Origin: Perkinsus olseni
Lineage: Eukaryota > Perkinsozoa > Perkinsida > Perkinsidae
DNA length: 64,000 bases
NCBI GenBank assembly: GCA_013115135.1
Contig: JABANP010000152.1
Location: forward strand, 1-64,000
Reading direction: 5' to 3'
Part shown: one piece after another, positions 23,541 through 33,275 of the stretch
Layout of the letters: every line of letters starts with the position of its first letter
Position numbering within the stretch: the first letter of the stretch is position 1
The notes under the pieces: model-generated
What the model saw: the letters and a program-made list of their open reading frames with translations, nothing else
Database searches by the model: none
What the model was told of the DNA's origin: nothing
Made by a program: the position numbers and the translations under genes

Positions 23541-24595
23541 GTGTACGAATTCTACGAAGAATGTTCCCTACGCACGGAGCTGCTTCTCGATGGCGAGAGA
23601 ATCCACTTAATTACGGATACGGTCTCTGTCAGTTTCAATGCTGTTAGAAAGAACTTCTTCCCGAACTGGTACCAGCGTCGCCCTTACAACTGCTGTGAGC
23701 TGCCTGGCGACGAGCCGGGGGCTCTTGAACGCCGACACGGCAAACTGAAGAAGTACCTCCACTCTGTGGAAGAGATGCGACCGATGGAGAGGGGAGATCG
23801 AATTAAGGACCGCGCTGGGGATCTTCAGCATCGGAATAGAGCTTTACGTTGTGGTGCGCGCTTGGAGGAGGTCCAATCGAGGGGATGGGGAATCGAGAGA
23901 GCCACGCCTGAAGCAAGCCGCCGCTTGGGTCATCACAGGGAGGGGTCAGGCACTTTCTTGGAGCAGCTGGTCGAGCATGGGATTATCACTCATGAAGTAT
24001 TCACCATCCAGCAACCAGCAAATTGTACGGAGGACGGTGAACTTACAATAGGCTCATGGGAAGCCCAGAGACCAGAAGAATCGGGGACCCTCGTGCATCT
24101 TCCCACATCAAGCCCGAGGAAATGGATGGCCATGCTGTCCAGTACAGCTGTGAGCGGCTATGATGAGCTGAAGATTTGGAGACTCGCTTCCGTGGACTCC
24201 GGAGAATCGTTCTTGGCCGGACCCGCTGAGGAAGCTGGGAAGATCCTCGCCGATCTCGTAAAGAAGGCAAACCTGAAGAAGTAATCCATAGCACCGAAGC
24301 AGGCATCTCCTGCTTGTACTGCGATGACGCTCAGTATTTTCCCGACATGGTACCGAAGTTCTCAAGTAGCGGAGGCACAAGAAACACACTCACAATACGC
24401 GGTCAGGATCTCGCCGGGTTCCGCCGAAGAAAAGGACCATTCTGTACGCTCGAAATTGAGGAGCGTGAAGACACGTGGTGGACGCTGGGAGTACTTCTGT
24501 TTATAAATAGGACCATACGCTTCGATGCGCATCTGGGCCGGATTGGATTGGTTTTCGAGGAAAGTCCGGACGAGGCTCGACCGACAAGCGCATAA
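23541..24595 (+). pseudogene. Pepsin-like aspartic protease copy 4, catalytic motif lost and frameshifted
   Basis: The 5' end lacks the signal region present in other copies; similarity starts at EFYEECSLRTELLLDG. The first catalytic motif is ITDTVSVSF, so the Gly of DTG is Val, which should abolish activity. Around 23790-23930 the frame wanders from the paralogue pattern (RIKDRAGDLQHR), then recovers. The second motif DSGESFLAGP is intact. The frame ends at 24282 in a TAA and continues one frame over (24314-24595) with CDDAQYFPDM and a FINRTIRFDA end. Loss of start, active site and frame makes this a pseudogene. Confidence 0.85.
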
Positions 24596-25753
24596 ACTCG
24601 CCTGCCGCCGCTTCCGGGATGACTCAAGGAAGATGCGCTGTTGGACCGTTGGTGGCCAGCGCACTCGATGCTCCGGTTCGTTAATGTTAGTGACCCAGGC
24701 CAACGTCATGGATCTTTTGGTTAGTTGGTAGTTATGCGTGTACCGTAGCGAGACACTTGAAGTTCAAGCCTTGAACTGTGCGGCTCAGCCTCCGCGCTAT
24801 CCTGGTAGGCCTTGCCCTCAGCAACAGGATGACAAGTCGAGGCAGAATCTTTCACTTGCGGTCAAGGACAAATATTATTTACCGAAAGACGTCCCTTAGA
24901 TACTCTGGCTCGAACTCATCGTTACGCCACGGGAGCCAGCATCCAGTTATGTCAAGACAGGCTCGCCAAGCTCCCCGGGAGCTGCTCCCGTGTTGTTGGA
25001 AAAGAATACGTCTCGTACTAACGTCAACATTACCCTCACAGCTACTGCTGAAGTAACCGCTGAACTAACTGAGTTGGACCAACCAGCAACTCGAATGCAA
25101 GTCAAAGTAACGAGCTAAGCTCGATCATACCACACTTGCATCTACAGCACAGTTAACGCGACACAACAGCCTTGATGGGAGACAGGCAAGGCTATGCATG
25201 TGATCGATACAAAACTCATAGGAACATGAAGAGATCATCTTCTCAGTATGTGAGCGAGTGGCACCTGAGAGGGCCCGCCAGACGGACAGATGCGGAGAAG
25301 CAGTCAATCAGAACTTCGACACACCTCACCTGGGAGGGCTCCCTCAGAAGCAGTTGATCGAGCTCGTCGACGCTGGTGTTCCGCGAGGTCAAACTGTCCC
25401 CGCAATCTGAGATGTCTAGGCGGAGGTATCTGCGACGGGATACTCCATTATGGACTCAGCGGCGGCAAATCGATTCGAAGCGGAAACGCTCCTCACGCGA
25501 GTGCGAAGAATGCCTTCTCAATAGCCGGGGCGTCGCTTTGGATAGAACCTGAAGGCAAGCCGCGATCGCAGTGGCGTGGCAGCATGATTCACCGGACCAC
25601 GAGGAAAATCCCTTGCCTTACATACGGACAGATGGAGGTGCCAGAAGAGGACCGTCAAGATAGCTTCGATGAAGCCATCTCGCAAAACTTTCTTGTCTTC
25701 CCGACGGCACCGAGCCTTGGCGAACGCCTCTTCGGTCACCCAACGGGAAGTCA
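24596..25753. other. Stretch without a supported gene
   Basis: No recognisable motif or exon chain is seen. A plus-strand frame of about 200 codons (25290-25892) is Arg/Ser-rich and overlaps the better supported minus-strand exon at its right end. Confidence 0.3.
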
Positions 25754-26417
25754 AGCCTCTGCCTCGCGGAGATATCTGAACGCATTAGCGATCCCTAGAT
25801 TAAGGGTGCGAGCCTCTCTCGAGCTGAGGACGTCGGACTCCAATAGAAACGCCCCCATTGATCTCATCAGACATCGGAGAAGGGCCCGGTGATGCCAAGC
25901 TGGACACTGTTTCAACGGAATTAGTGGTGCCAAACTTTCCTCGCTTGTCTTAACCGATTTCTCCAAGCTAAACAGAACTCTTTGCCGGATCGAGAGCGAT
26001 GCTAACATTAGGGAATTGGCCATCAGCGAGATCCACGCGAATGACGGAACAAGAAAACATATAATATTGGAATAAGTAAGGACTCTGAGTTTCTCGTGTG
26101 GCGCCTACTATTTGATAATCTTCGGCAAATCTTGTCCATCCGGAGATATCGATTTGCATTCCATGCTTGTCCTGAGACGAACGCTGGCCCCCACAGGCAT
26201 ACCTGAGTGTAATGATAATCCGCCAGGCAAATGGAATTGTGAGGCCCGAGAGACAAGAAAATTCAGAAAAACCCCACGGCGTGAAGATTCCAGCAAGCAT
26301 AGTGCTCACTTCGCGAAGATCTTTTCCAGAGGGCCCAAAAACTCGCATAAGAGCAGCTGCACCCTAGGTTCGCACAGCTCTTCGTGAATGAGATGGCCCA
26401 ACCTGAACGACATCTCG
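25754..26417 (-). CDS. Hypothetical multi-exon protein
   Basis: Three protein-like pieces chain on the minus strand. The first starts with an ATG at 26413 (FRLGHLIHEELCEPRVQLLL ... LEKIFA). A middle piece follows after a GT-AG intron (GMQIDISGWTRFAEDYQ, SVIRVDLADGQFPNVSIAL). The last runs to a TGA near 25754 (LAPLIPLKQCPAWHHRALL, GAFLLESDVLSS, LGIANAFRYLREAEA). A 34-base intron could join the last two in phase, but other joins are open. Upstream coding sequence may continue to the right, since the first piece follows an AG acceptor. No family is recognised. It sits inside the protease array on the opposite strand. Confidence 0.45.
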
Positions 26418-27143
26418 CTAGGATATGTGCGGCAGGGGTGGACGCAGTAGAGCGAAAAGACTTCCGTTGGCGGAGCGTAATGCTACTCACGGTCCTCGAT
26501 GAAAAGAGGACCCTGTTGGATTGCTCCTGCCGACTTGTCTATCCGCTATCCCCGGAGCGGAGTTCACGGGCGGAGGTGACCCGCAAGTCTTGCTCTGCGC
26601 CTGACAAGATGTGATTCCCGAGAGAGTGTGCCGCATACTGTTTGCAACGAAGCATAGCAACGAGCCCCTGGCAAACCTATCTCGGGTGAAGGCAGAGTAA
26701 CACTGACACGCAGCAAGTGACGTGAATGGATGAGAGTCTAACCAGCACCGCAACTCACTTTCGAGAACTGTTGGGTGACAGGAGAGTTCGCTGTCGCGCT
26801 CGGCAGTGCAGTTGCGGAATTCTCATATTGGTCCAAGGAGATCGGCACGTCGACCTGTTAGAGATAAGCCTAGTAGATGCAGTGAGGCTAGTGAGGTTCC
26901 CGACGGCGGGGTTCGCGCGGAATCAACGCGAGCCAGAAGGAGAAATAACGAACGAACGAACGGAAAGCTACAAGACGATGAGAGCTACGGAAAGACGACA
27001 GCACAGAAGGAAAGAGACTGGGCAAGACGCGTCCTTCCACGGGGCCTCTTACCGAGTCGCATGCAGCCATCGTTAAGCCGATATAAGTGTCCGCTAGACC
27101 GCGCAAGTCCGGCAGAAGAGAGATGAGGGCGGTCGCAAAGCCG

Positions 27144-27386
27144 TTAAGATGTAGTGTTCTGTAACCGACGCTCTACACAAGCACTGTTGAGGTCTGGGAG
27201 TACACGCTCGATGGGCCCGTTTCTTCGCAGTGTCTTAGGTAGGTATCCTGCAGCTGCAAAGACGTGTACTGACGACGATTCTCGGTCGATTCTTTCTTCA
27301 CCGACCAGATGCCGCAGTCTCTGCATAGCCGTAACCAGGTGCCTGATATGAAGGGCAAACTCGAGAGCTAGAAAATGACAATACAT
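27144..27386 (-). CDS. Possible small protein or exon (80 residues)
   Basis: One open frame from ATG to TAA, helical and moderately basic (FALHIRHLVTAMQRLRHLVGE, LRRNGPIERVLPDLNSACVE). It may be a separate small gene or an upstream exon of the minus-strand gene at 25754-26417. No family match is recognised. Confidence 0.3.
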   Translation of the reverse strand: MYCHFLALEFALHIRHLVTAMQRLRHLVGEERIDRESSSVHVFAAAGYLPKTLRRNGPIERVLPDLNSACVERRLQNTTS

Positions 27387-28334
27387 TCTGAAGACATCCG
27401 CATGTACTGTGCGTCAGGCAATCGATAGAGCGGCCCATGATTCGGCACACGATCAGAAAAAACGTCGGCTCGAATGAATAAGAACTAGGCCCAGCTCAGG
27501 GCTGCACTCTTCGTCCTCGAAGAATCAAAGATGATGAGCCTCGCTTATCTACACATGCGCATTCCTTTGATGGCAGTTCCACCGCCTTCAGCGACTCGAT
27601 TGACATACGCCGTGAACAGGTTCCTGAGAATAGTTTGGTACGACGTTGGTACCTGCGATAGCCATGCTGCGAGGACGAGCAGCGATGAGGGACTATACCC
27701 CGTTCAGCGAGAGCTGACCCTGGGCGGAACCAGGTTGCTGCTGTTGCTTGAGAGAGCGTGCCCTCGCAAGGAGATTCTCCTGGTGGGCCATGACGCTGTC
27801 AATCAGCGCCCTAGGCATCGTGGCTTTGACCTATAGAGGCTGTGGGCGACAGCAGAGATGATCATGCAGTCACCTTCTCAACGTTCATCGGCCTCAGCAA
27901 TTGTATAAGATAATTGTCGTCGGGGTTTGATTGCTCTGAGAAGAATGCCAACATTCCAGTGAGGGCGACCATGGCGGCTCACGACTTTCATAGTCGAAGG
28001 ATACTTCTTTGGAGCTCTCACGAGACCTGACCAACAGCCATGGACCATACATCATACAAGTCCTTCATAGCTAAGGTAAGTCGTGCGAGGGGATCCGATA
28101 CACTTGTCAAGGAGAGATTTCTCGAAGCCAAACCGGGAGCTCCAAGGCAAGGAGCTCCAAGGGGAGAAGGATCGGGAAGCTCCCTACCCTACTGGAGTTC
28201 ATGTGCCAACGCTTCCCTGGCGTTCCTTTTTCTGCTGTTCTCCGGCAACTTCGTCTGGACATCACCCGGATCAGCTGATGGGCGCCAATTGCAAACTCGC
28301 GGGAGACAGAGCGTGAAAGCTCACGCGCAGTCCT
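27387..28334. other. Stretch without a supported gene
   Basis: Plus-strand frames at 27531-27836 and 28040-28360 have no motif. The second contains a plausible GT donor near 28077 but no convincing continuation. Confidence 0.3.
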
Positions 28335-28742
28335 ATGGAGGGGTCCGATGCATCTGGTGAGAGCGCTCCTCGCCGACCAGAAGCCGTTGACAACAGTAGT
28401 ATCTGGAAGCTCAGAGTTCCCAAACACTGTGAGTCTTTCAGTCGTTTCAACGTGACGATCTGCAGCGACTACGACTGGGTCGAGGGGTTATTGCCTTCTA
28501 AGCGCGACGAAGTGCCAACGAAACCACCGGTTCTGACGGAACTCACTGAGAATGCTACCCCGATTCTTGGGCTCTCCTCTAGCTGTGAAGCACCCCATGA
28601 GAGGCCTGTCGCCATCACTAGCTTCGCGGCTTCGTCTGCGGTCCAACGACGAGCCCAGGCCGTCCCAAGAATGTCTAGCGTTCTCCCTAGGAGTGTCGGG
28701 AGTAAGAGCCGATCCCTCATGGGCCAGCATGAGGCGCGCTAA
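28335..28742 (+). CDS. Doubtful open frame (135 residues)
   Basis: The frame reads as low-complexity but protein-like (CSDYDWVEGLLPSKRDEV, PVLTELTENATPILGL). The opposite strand is also open over much of it. No family, signal or splice context supports it. It ends just before duplication unit B. Confidence 0.2.
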   Translation: MEGSDASGESAPRRPEAVDNSSIWKLRVPKHCESFSRFNVTICSDYDWVEGLLPSKRDEVPTKPPVLTELTENATPILGLSSSCEAPHERPVAITSFAASSAVQRRAQAVPRMSSVLPRSVGSKSRSLMGQHEAR

Positions 28743-28962
28743 GGCGACTGGCATTAAGCGAATGAACTGTAGTTGCGGTGCGTGCTCATCCGGCTTCCGT
28801 TGCCGCGGTGATCCTGGATACGAATGCTGCTAAGTCGAAAGTCAGGATGGCGATTATCTCCGCAACGACCATTGGGCGTTGACCGCGGGCCAACAATCAG
28901 CTCTTAGACCGAGCCGCTCCGTGAGGATCACCATGATACCAGGAGCGCGCTCTCGTCACGCC

Positions 28963-28993
28963 CAGGAATTGAGCCGGAATTGCTCGAGAAATT
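28963..28993 (+). promoter_or_regulatory. Conserved upstream hairpin motif, protease copy 5
   Basis: CAGGAATTGAGC...AATTGCTCGAGAAATT, about 355-385 bases before the ATG, the same spacing as copy 3. Confidence 0.5.
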
Positions 28994-29346
28994 GTCTTTC
29001 CGGGGGTTTATCCCTGATTCATAGTAACAAATACTGAGGCCTCTGATGCCCATAGGCGTGTCAAGCAAGCAGCGAAGGGGAGGCCGTGCTTCAGCCCTGG
29101 CTGAAGCACGTTGCGAAGACCATGGGAGTGCTAGTGTCTGCGTAGCCCGGAATATCAGAAAGATCACCTTGTTAGACGTGTTGGTAGGGTCAACTTCGCA
29201 AGTGGGAGCCTTCCAGTTCTACGCTCGCGCGGCATCCTGTGAATTGATGGCGCGCTTGGAAACTGAATCCATGCTCTACAGTAGGGCGCGCCGTCTTACC
29301 GCTGAAACGATTGTATGGCGCAGATTCTATTATCATTTGCTTTGCT

Positions 29347-30489
29347 ATGAAGTGTCGGACTAGTTGCACCCTCATCACCCCCCTACAAGTCTGGTGCTCC
29401 ATCCGGCTTCCACTCCTCCACGAGCGGGGCTTTCTGCGCACTGAGCTGCTCCTCGGTGGTCAGAGAGTCCGCTTTGTAGCGGACACGGGCTCTATCAGCT
29501 TTCATGCCGTTGGACGGTGCTACTTCCCGGACTGGTGTGAGCGTTACCATTACAACTGCTACGACTTGTCCCTCGACGAGCTGGAAGCCCTCGCGACTGG
29601 AATGGTCACCTTCAAGAATTACAGCAGGTCAAGAGAGGAGATACGCTCAATGGATGGGCTGGTTGAATCCACGGGATCCTCTGGTGGATTTAAGACTGAG
29701 ATGAGCTTCAATGTCGTGGTCGGCGCCTTGTGGAAGTCGGGGGCAGGAGTTTGGGAGAGCGGAAGAGGACGCCCGCAGGCGAGCCTCGGCTTAGGTCTGC
29801 CTCGTAGGAGGTCGAATACATTCTTGGAGCAGCTGACCAAGAGCGGGATTATTGACGAGCCCGTTTTTACTATCAAGCTGCCAGAGACCGTGGCGGGACA
29901 CGGCGAACTCACATTGGGTGAATTGGAACCGAAGAAGCCTTCCGAGCGCGGAGCTCTGGTTTACCTCCCCGTCGGAGTTGATACTTTAGGCGTGCGAAAA
30001 TGGTCTGTTATGTTGTCCGGTATATCCGTGAGAGGAAACGATCAGCTACCCATCGACAACTTCGCTACCGTGGACTCAGGCGATCCGTGCTTGCGCGGGC
30101 CCCCGGAGCAGGTCGAGGAGCTCATTTCCTATTTTATCAGAGAAGCCAATAGAATGCCTAGGGAAATAGTGAGAAGGAGCAAGTCGGGCAACTACTATTG
30201 GCTGTTATGTGATGACGCCAAGTACCTGCCAGATCTCGAGCTAAAGTTCACCTCGGATGCAGACAGTCTTCACACCCTATCGATTCCCGGTAAACTGCTG
30301 TCCCAGAAATTTCCCGGGTTAGAAGATAAACCAGAGTGCCACTTAAGAATCTTGAAGCACGCTAGTAGTATGTGGAACTTAGGCATGCCTCTGTTCAGGA
30401 ATAGGACTATACGCTTTGATGCCAGCGAAGGAAAGATTGGCTTCGTTGTTGACCAAGAAAAACCGTCAGAGCGGAGCAGTGATCAATAA
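29347..30489 (+). CDS. Pepsin-like aspartic protease copy 5
   Basis: About 380 residues from MKCRTSCTLITPLQVW. Catalytic motifs VADTGSISFHA near residue 46 and TVDSGDPCLRGPP near 243; the C-terminal PLFRNRTIRFDA is shared. The second motif has an extra Cys (DPCLRGP) compared with copy 3 (DPSISGP), close to the active site. Positions in the first-lobe surface region (residues 90-110) and the second lobe differ from copy 3 far more than the catalytic core, a pattern expected from diversification after duplication. N-terminal hydrophobic stretch suggests secretion. Confidence 0.9.
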   Translation: MKCRTSCTLITPLQVWCSIRLPLLHERGFLRTELLLGGQRVRFVADTGSISFHAVGRCYFPDWCERYHYNCYDLSLDELEALATGMVTFKNYSRSREEIRSMDGLVESTGSSGGFKTEMSFNVVVGALWKSGAGVWESGRGRPQASLGLGLPRRRSNTFLEQLTKSGIIDEPVFTIKLPETVAGHGELTLGELEPKKPSERGALVYLPVGVDTLGVRKWSVMLSGISVRGNDQLPIDNFATVDSGDPCLRGPPEQVEELISYFIREANRMPREIVRRSKSGNYYWLLCDDAKYLPDLELKFTSDADSLHTLSIPGKLLSQKFPGLEDKPECHLRILKHASSMWNLGMPLFRNRTIRFDASEGKIGFVVDQEKPSERSSDQ

Positions 30490-31059
30490 AATATCTCCCC
30501 TCGGTAGGAATGCTACATTCGAATAAACGCCCTGAATGGCCACGGCTGTCGTGCCCCTGATGTGGATGTTGTAAATCGAGCTGTCCTCACCTCTGAACTG
30601 TTGCGCTCTAGTCTATCCGACATGCTCTGTCGGCGGTCGTTGAATAGCTCAGAGAATGCTACTGTCTTTTGAATGCCGCGGGGCTTCGGGGTTCCCACAG
30701 TATGCGAAGGACTTCTCTGCGCATTTTCGCTCGGCATCTTGAAGTCCCTGAATTATTGAATCCAGCGGCTGAGCATACGGCCAAATGACGGTTCGCTTGG
30801 TATTCCACGGGAAGCAGTACCAGCTGAGCTGTTACGCTCGACTCGGAACGAAACGTAGTGAAACTGCTAAGATATGCTTTGTGACTGCACAGAGATCGTT
30901 GCGCGTAGCGCTCAAAGGGCATTAAAGAGCCTGCGCTGTTCTAAATACGCCCTATCGCGTTATCTGAAGACGTTCGTCCATATGCCGGTCCTCCTAAACG
31001 AAGACTTCAGGAGACCAGCATCGGAGGTGCTCACTTTCTACTGCAATCTCGCAGTCGGT

Positions 31060-31122
31060 GAAGCACCCTCAATTGGATATCATTCGGCGACTCACCGGAC
31101 GACCTCCAATTGAGGGTGCTTC
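31060..31122. repeat. 18-bp inverted repeat (hairpin)
   Basis: GAAGCACCCTCAATTGGA at 31060-31077 is matched by its exact reverse complement at 31105-31122, with a 27-base loop. It lies just upstream of the conserved protease motif of copy 6 and is not seen at the other copies. Confidence 0.8.
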
Positions 31123-31138
31123 CCGCCCACAGGAAAGT

Positions 31139-31173
31139 CCTGGAATTGAGCGTGAGCGGTCGCTCGAGAAATG
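31139..31173 (+). promoter_or_regulatory. Conserved upstream hairpin motif, protease copy 6
   Basis: CTGGAATTGAGC...GGTCGCTCGAGAAATGG, about 345-380 bases before the ATG. Confidence 0.5.
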
Positions 31174-31517
31174 GGTTTCCAGAGACGTGATGCTCTCCTC
31201 GTCCTGTACATACTGACAGCTCCCAGGCTCTTGATCATACTGGACCGGCAATAGCCTTACATGATATAACCAATAGAGCTTGTTGAAGCCGAGACTCAGA
31301 TCGGTTGTTGCCGTGTGTCATCAGCTCTCATGTCGTAAAATGGCAGAAGAGCCATCTTACTGCGATTGACTCTCTCACCACGGCGGTCGTGTAATGTGTG
31401 ACGCACAGTGTGCTACTTGGACAGTCTACTATTGGGGTACACGCGCTCCTGGGAGATCGAGTCATTAAGTGCTCAATCCACGGCCTCTTGCTGGTTCCGT
31501 TAGTTTTTCGCTTCGAT

Positions 31518-32723
31518 ATGAAGTTCCGAAAAAGTTGCATTCTCATCGCCCCGCTACGAGTCTGGTGTTCCATCAAGCTTCCTGTCTTCTACGAGGAGGG
31601 TTTTCTCCGCACTGAGTTGCTCCTCGGCGGCGGAGCAATCCACCTTGTAGTGGACACGGGCTCTGTCAGTTTTCATGTTGTTGGGCAGAACTTCTTCCCA
31701 CACTGGTGTCAGCATTACCCTCACAACTGTTACGAATTGTCTCCTGACGAGCTGAAAGCGCTGAAGAAGAGAAAGGGCAAGACGCGAGGGTATGTTGAGG
31801 TTGAAGAGAAGATGCGACCAATGGAAGGACAAGTTGAAGTCGTTGGAATGCCAAAACCCGCAAGTATTGGAATGAGACTTTACGTTGTTGTTCGCGCCAA
31901 GCAGAGAACCAAAACGGGAAGTTGGGAAAGCGACCAAGCCATGCCTGAAGCGAGTCTCGGTTTAGGTCCCCCTCGGGAGAAATCGGACACTTTCTTAGCA
32001 CAGTTAGTTGAGCACGGCGTCATCAGCCATCCCGTATTCACTTTGAAGCTGCCAGCCGGCGACCCGGGCCGCGGTGAACTCACGTTAGGCAGACTGGAGA
32101 GCAAGGAAGCTTCCGAGGCTGGGAACCTGGTCTACCTCCCGATTGGAGTGGATGCGTCCAATAAGCTAAAGTGGGCTGTTATGTTGTCAAGCATGTCCGT
32201 GTGGGGTCGAGACAAGATTGATATTGAGAATCTCGTGGTGGTGGACTCTGGGGCTGGGTATCTTTCCGGACCTCCTGAGGAAGCCGGAAAGCTCATATCT
32301 GCCTTCTTCAAGAGAGCCGATGAAGCGGCTAAGAGGGTCGTTCTCAAGGCAACGACAGGATATCATTATTTACGCTGCGATGACGCTAAGTATCTTCCCG
32401 ACCTCGAGCTGAAGTTCTCTACGGGCAGCATCGCCTCCAATGTGTTGTTTATCCGTGGTGAAATGCTCGTTCAAAAGACCTCAAGGGGAGAAGGGGAGCT
32501 CGGTTGCGAGTTCCTGATCACTGAGCGTGTCGGAAGCATGTGGACGCTGGGCCGGTCACTGTTCAGGAACAGGACTGTACGGTTCGATGCCCATGAAGGG
32601 AAGATTGGGTTGGTTCTTGAGGCAAGTTCACAAGAGGAGAGAGCCAGGATACGCTTCTCCCGGCTCAGAATGCTATTCCCAGGGAGCAAGCACAAGCGAC
32701 TAAGGTCATCATTTATGGTGTGA
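31518..32723 (+). CDS. Pepsin-like aspartic protease copy 6
   Basis: About 401 residues from MKFRKSCILIAPLRVW, the ATG aligned with copies 3 and 5; the open frame begins 40 codons earlier. Catalytic motifs are VVDTGSVSFHV near residue 48 and VVDSGAGYLSGPP near 245; CQHYPHNCY marks the shared Cys loop. The C-terminal SLFRNRTVRFDA is followed by an extra basic tail of about 40 residues (RFSRLRMLFPGSKHKR) not present in copies 3 and 5. That tail could alter targeting. Likely a secretory-pathway endopeptidase. It is the last copy of the array in the window. Confidence 0.9.
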   Translation: MKFRKSCILIAPLRVWCSIKLPVFYEEGFLRTELLLGGGAIHLVVDTGSVSFHVVGQNFFPHWCQHYPHNCYELSPDELKALKKRKGKTRGYVEVEEKMRPMEGQVEVVGMPKPASIGMRLYVVVRAKQRTKTGSWESDQAMPEASLGLGPPREKSDTFLAQLVEHGVISHPVFTLKLPAGDPGRGELTLGRLESKEASEAGNLVYLPIGVDASNKLKWAVMLSSMSVWGRDKIDIENLVVVDSGAGYLSGPPEEAGKLISAFFKRADEAAKRVVLKATTGYHYLRCDDAKYLPDLELKFSTGSIASNVLFIRGEMLVQKTSRGEGELGCEFLITERVGSMWTLGRSLFRNRTVRFDAHEGKIGLVLEASSQEERARIRFSRLRMLFPGSKHKRLRSSFMV

Positions 32724-33275
32724 ATTTTGGACAGTCCTAGCCCGTGTTGTTGTCTTCATTGTTGCCTTGTTGCATTCTAGTTGAGTGAGCGAGGGGATCT
32801 ATGGCGTAAGCACAACGAAGGTCAGCTACCGTTGCACAGCCAGAAGTCATCCCGGCTTGGAAGCGTTCAGGTCAATTGTAGCCGAGGAAATTGCGCTCCA
32901 AGCGGTTCCCGACCGGTTACAATTTCCCATTGCGATTGTGAACGAACGAAGCAGAAGTAGACGTGCGACTGAGAACCCGTCACACAGTTTACGAGTCAGC
33001 CCGTCTGGCCGGACACCAACGACATGCCGTCACTTGGCTACAGGTGGTATTGGACTGCGTATAAAATGCTGTTCTGTCCACAATGATGATGGCAATGATT
33101 TGGTTGGCCCGAGGAACCGAGCTGTAATGCGACTCAACACCACACGACCCTCGGGAGCATTTGAACAACTTGAATGCTACATGCCATGGAGCTACTCAAA
33201 TTGAATTCATCGGCCACAGGGATGAGACGAACCTGAGGACTCGCATCCGAGAATGAACTCAGCGGGATACTTACC
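32724..33275. other. Spacer between the protease array and the acidic PDZ gene
   Basis: A plus-strand frame (32785-33204) has no motif or signal. It is converging sequence between two genes and probably holds their 3' ends. Confidence 0.35.

Larger units (their letters stand above)
28760..30850 (+). repeat. Segmental duplication unit B (promoter region, protease copy 5, 3' flank)
   Basis: Partner of 19640-21710, with similarity running through upstream, coding and downstream sequence. The copies have accumulated many substitutions and small indels outside the coding frame, while both genes stay open. Confidence 0.85.
30490..31517. other. 3' flank of copy 5 and upstream region of copy 6
   Basis: The first 360 bases belong to duplication unit B. 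The rest holds an inverted repeat (31060-31122) and the conserved motif at 31139-31173. No gene is supported. Confidence 0.4.

Noticed and set aside
25290..25892. 200-codon plus-strand frame
   Set aside because: Arg/Ser-rich, no motif, and overlaps a better supported minus-strand exon.
27531..27836. Frame with a HDAV segment resembling one at 14110-14160
   Set aside because: The likeness is only about ten residues and the surrounding DNA is unrelated; chance is likely.
32785..33204. Plus-strand frame of 139 codons after protease copy 6
   Set aside because: Not conserved with other copies and no signal or domain; probably 3' flank.
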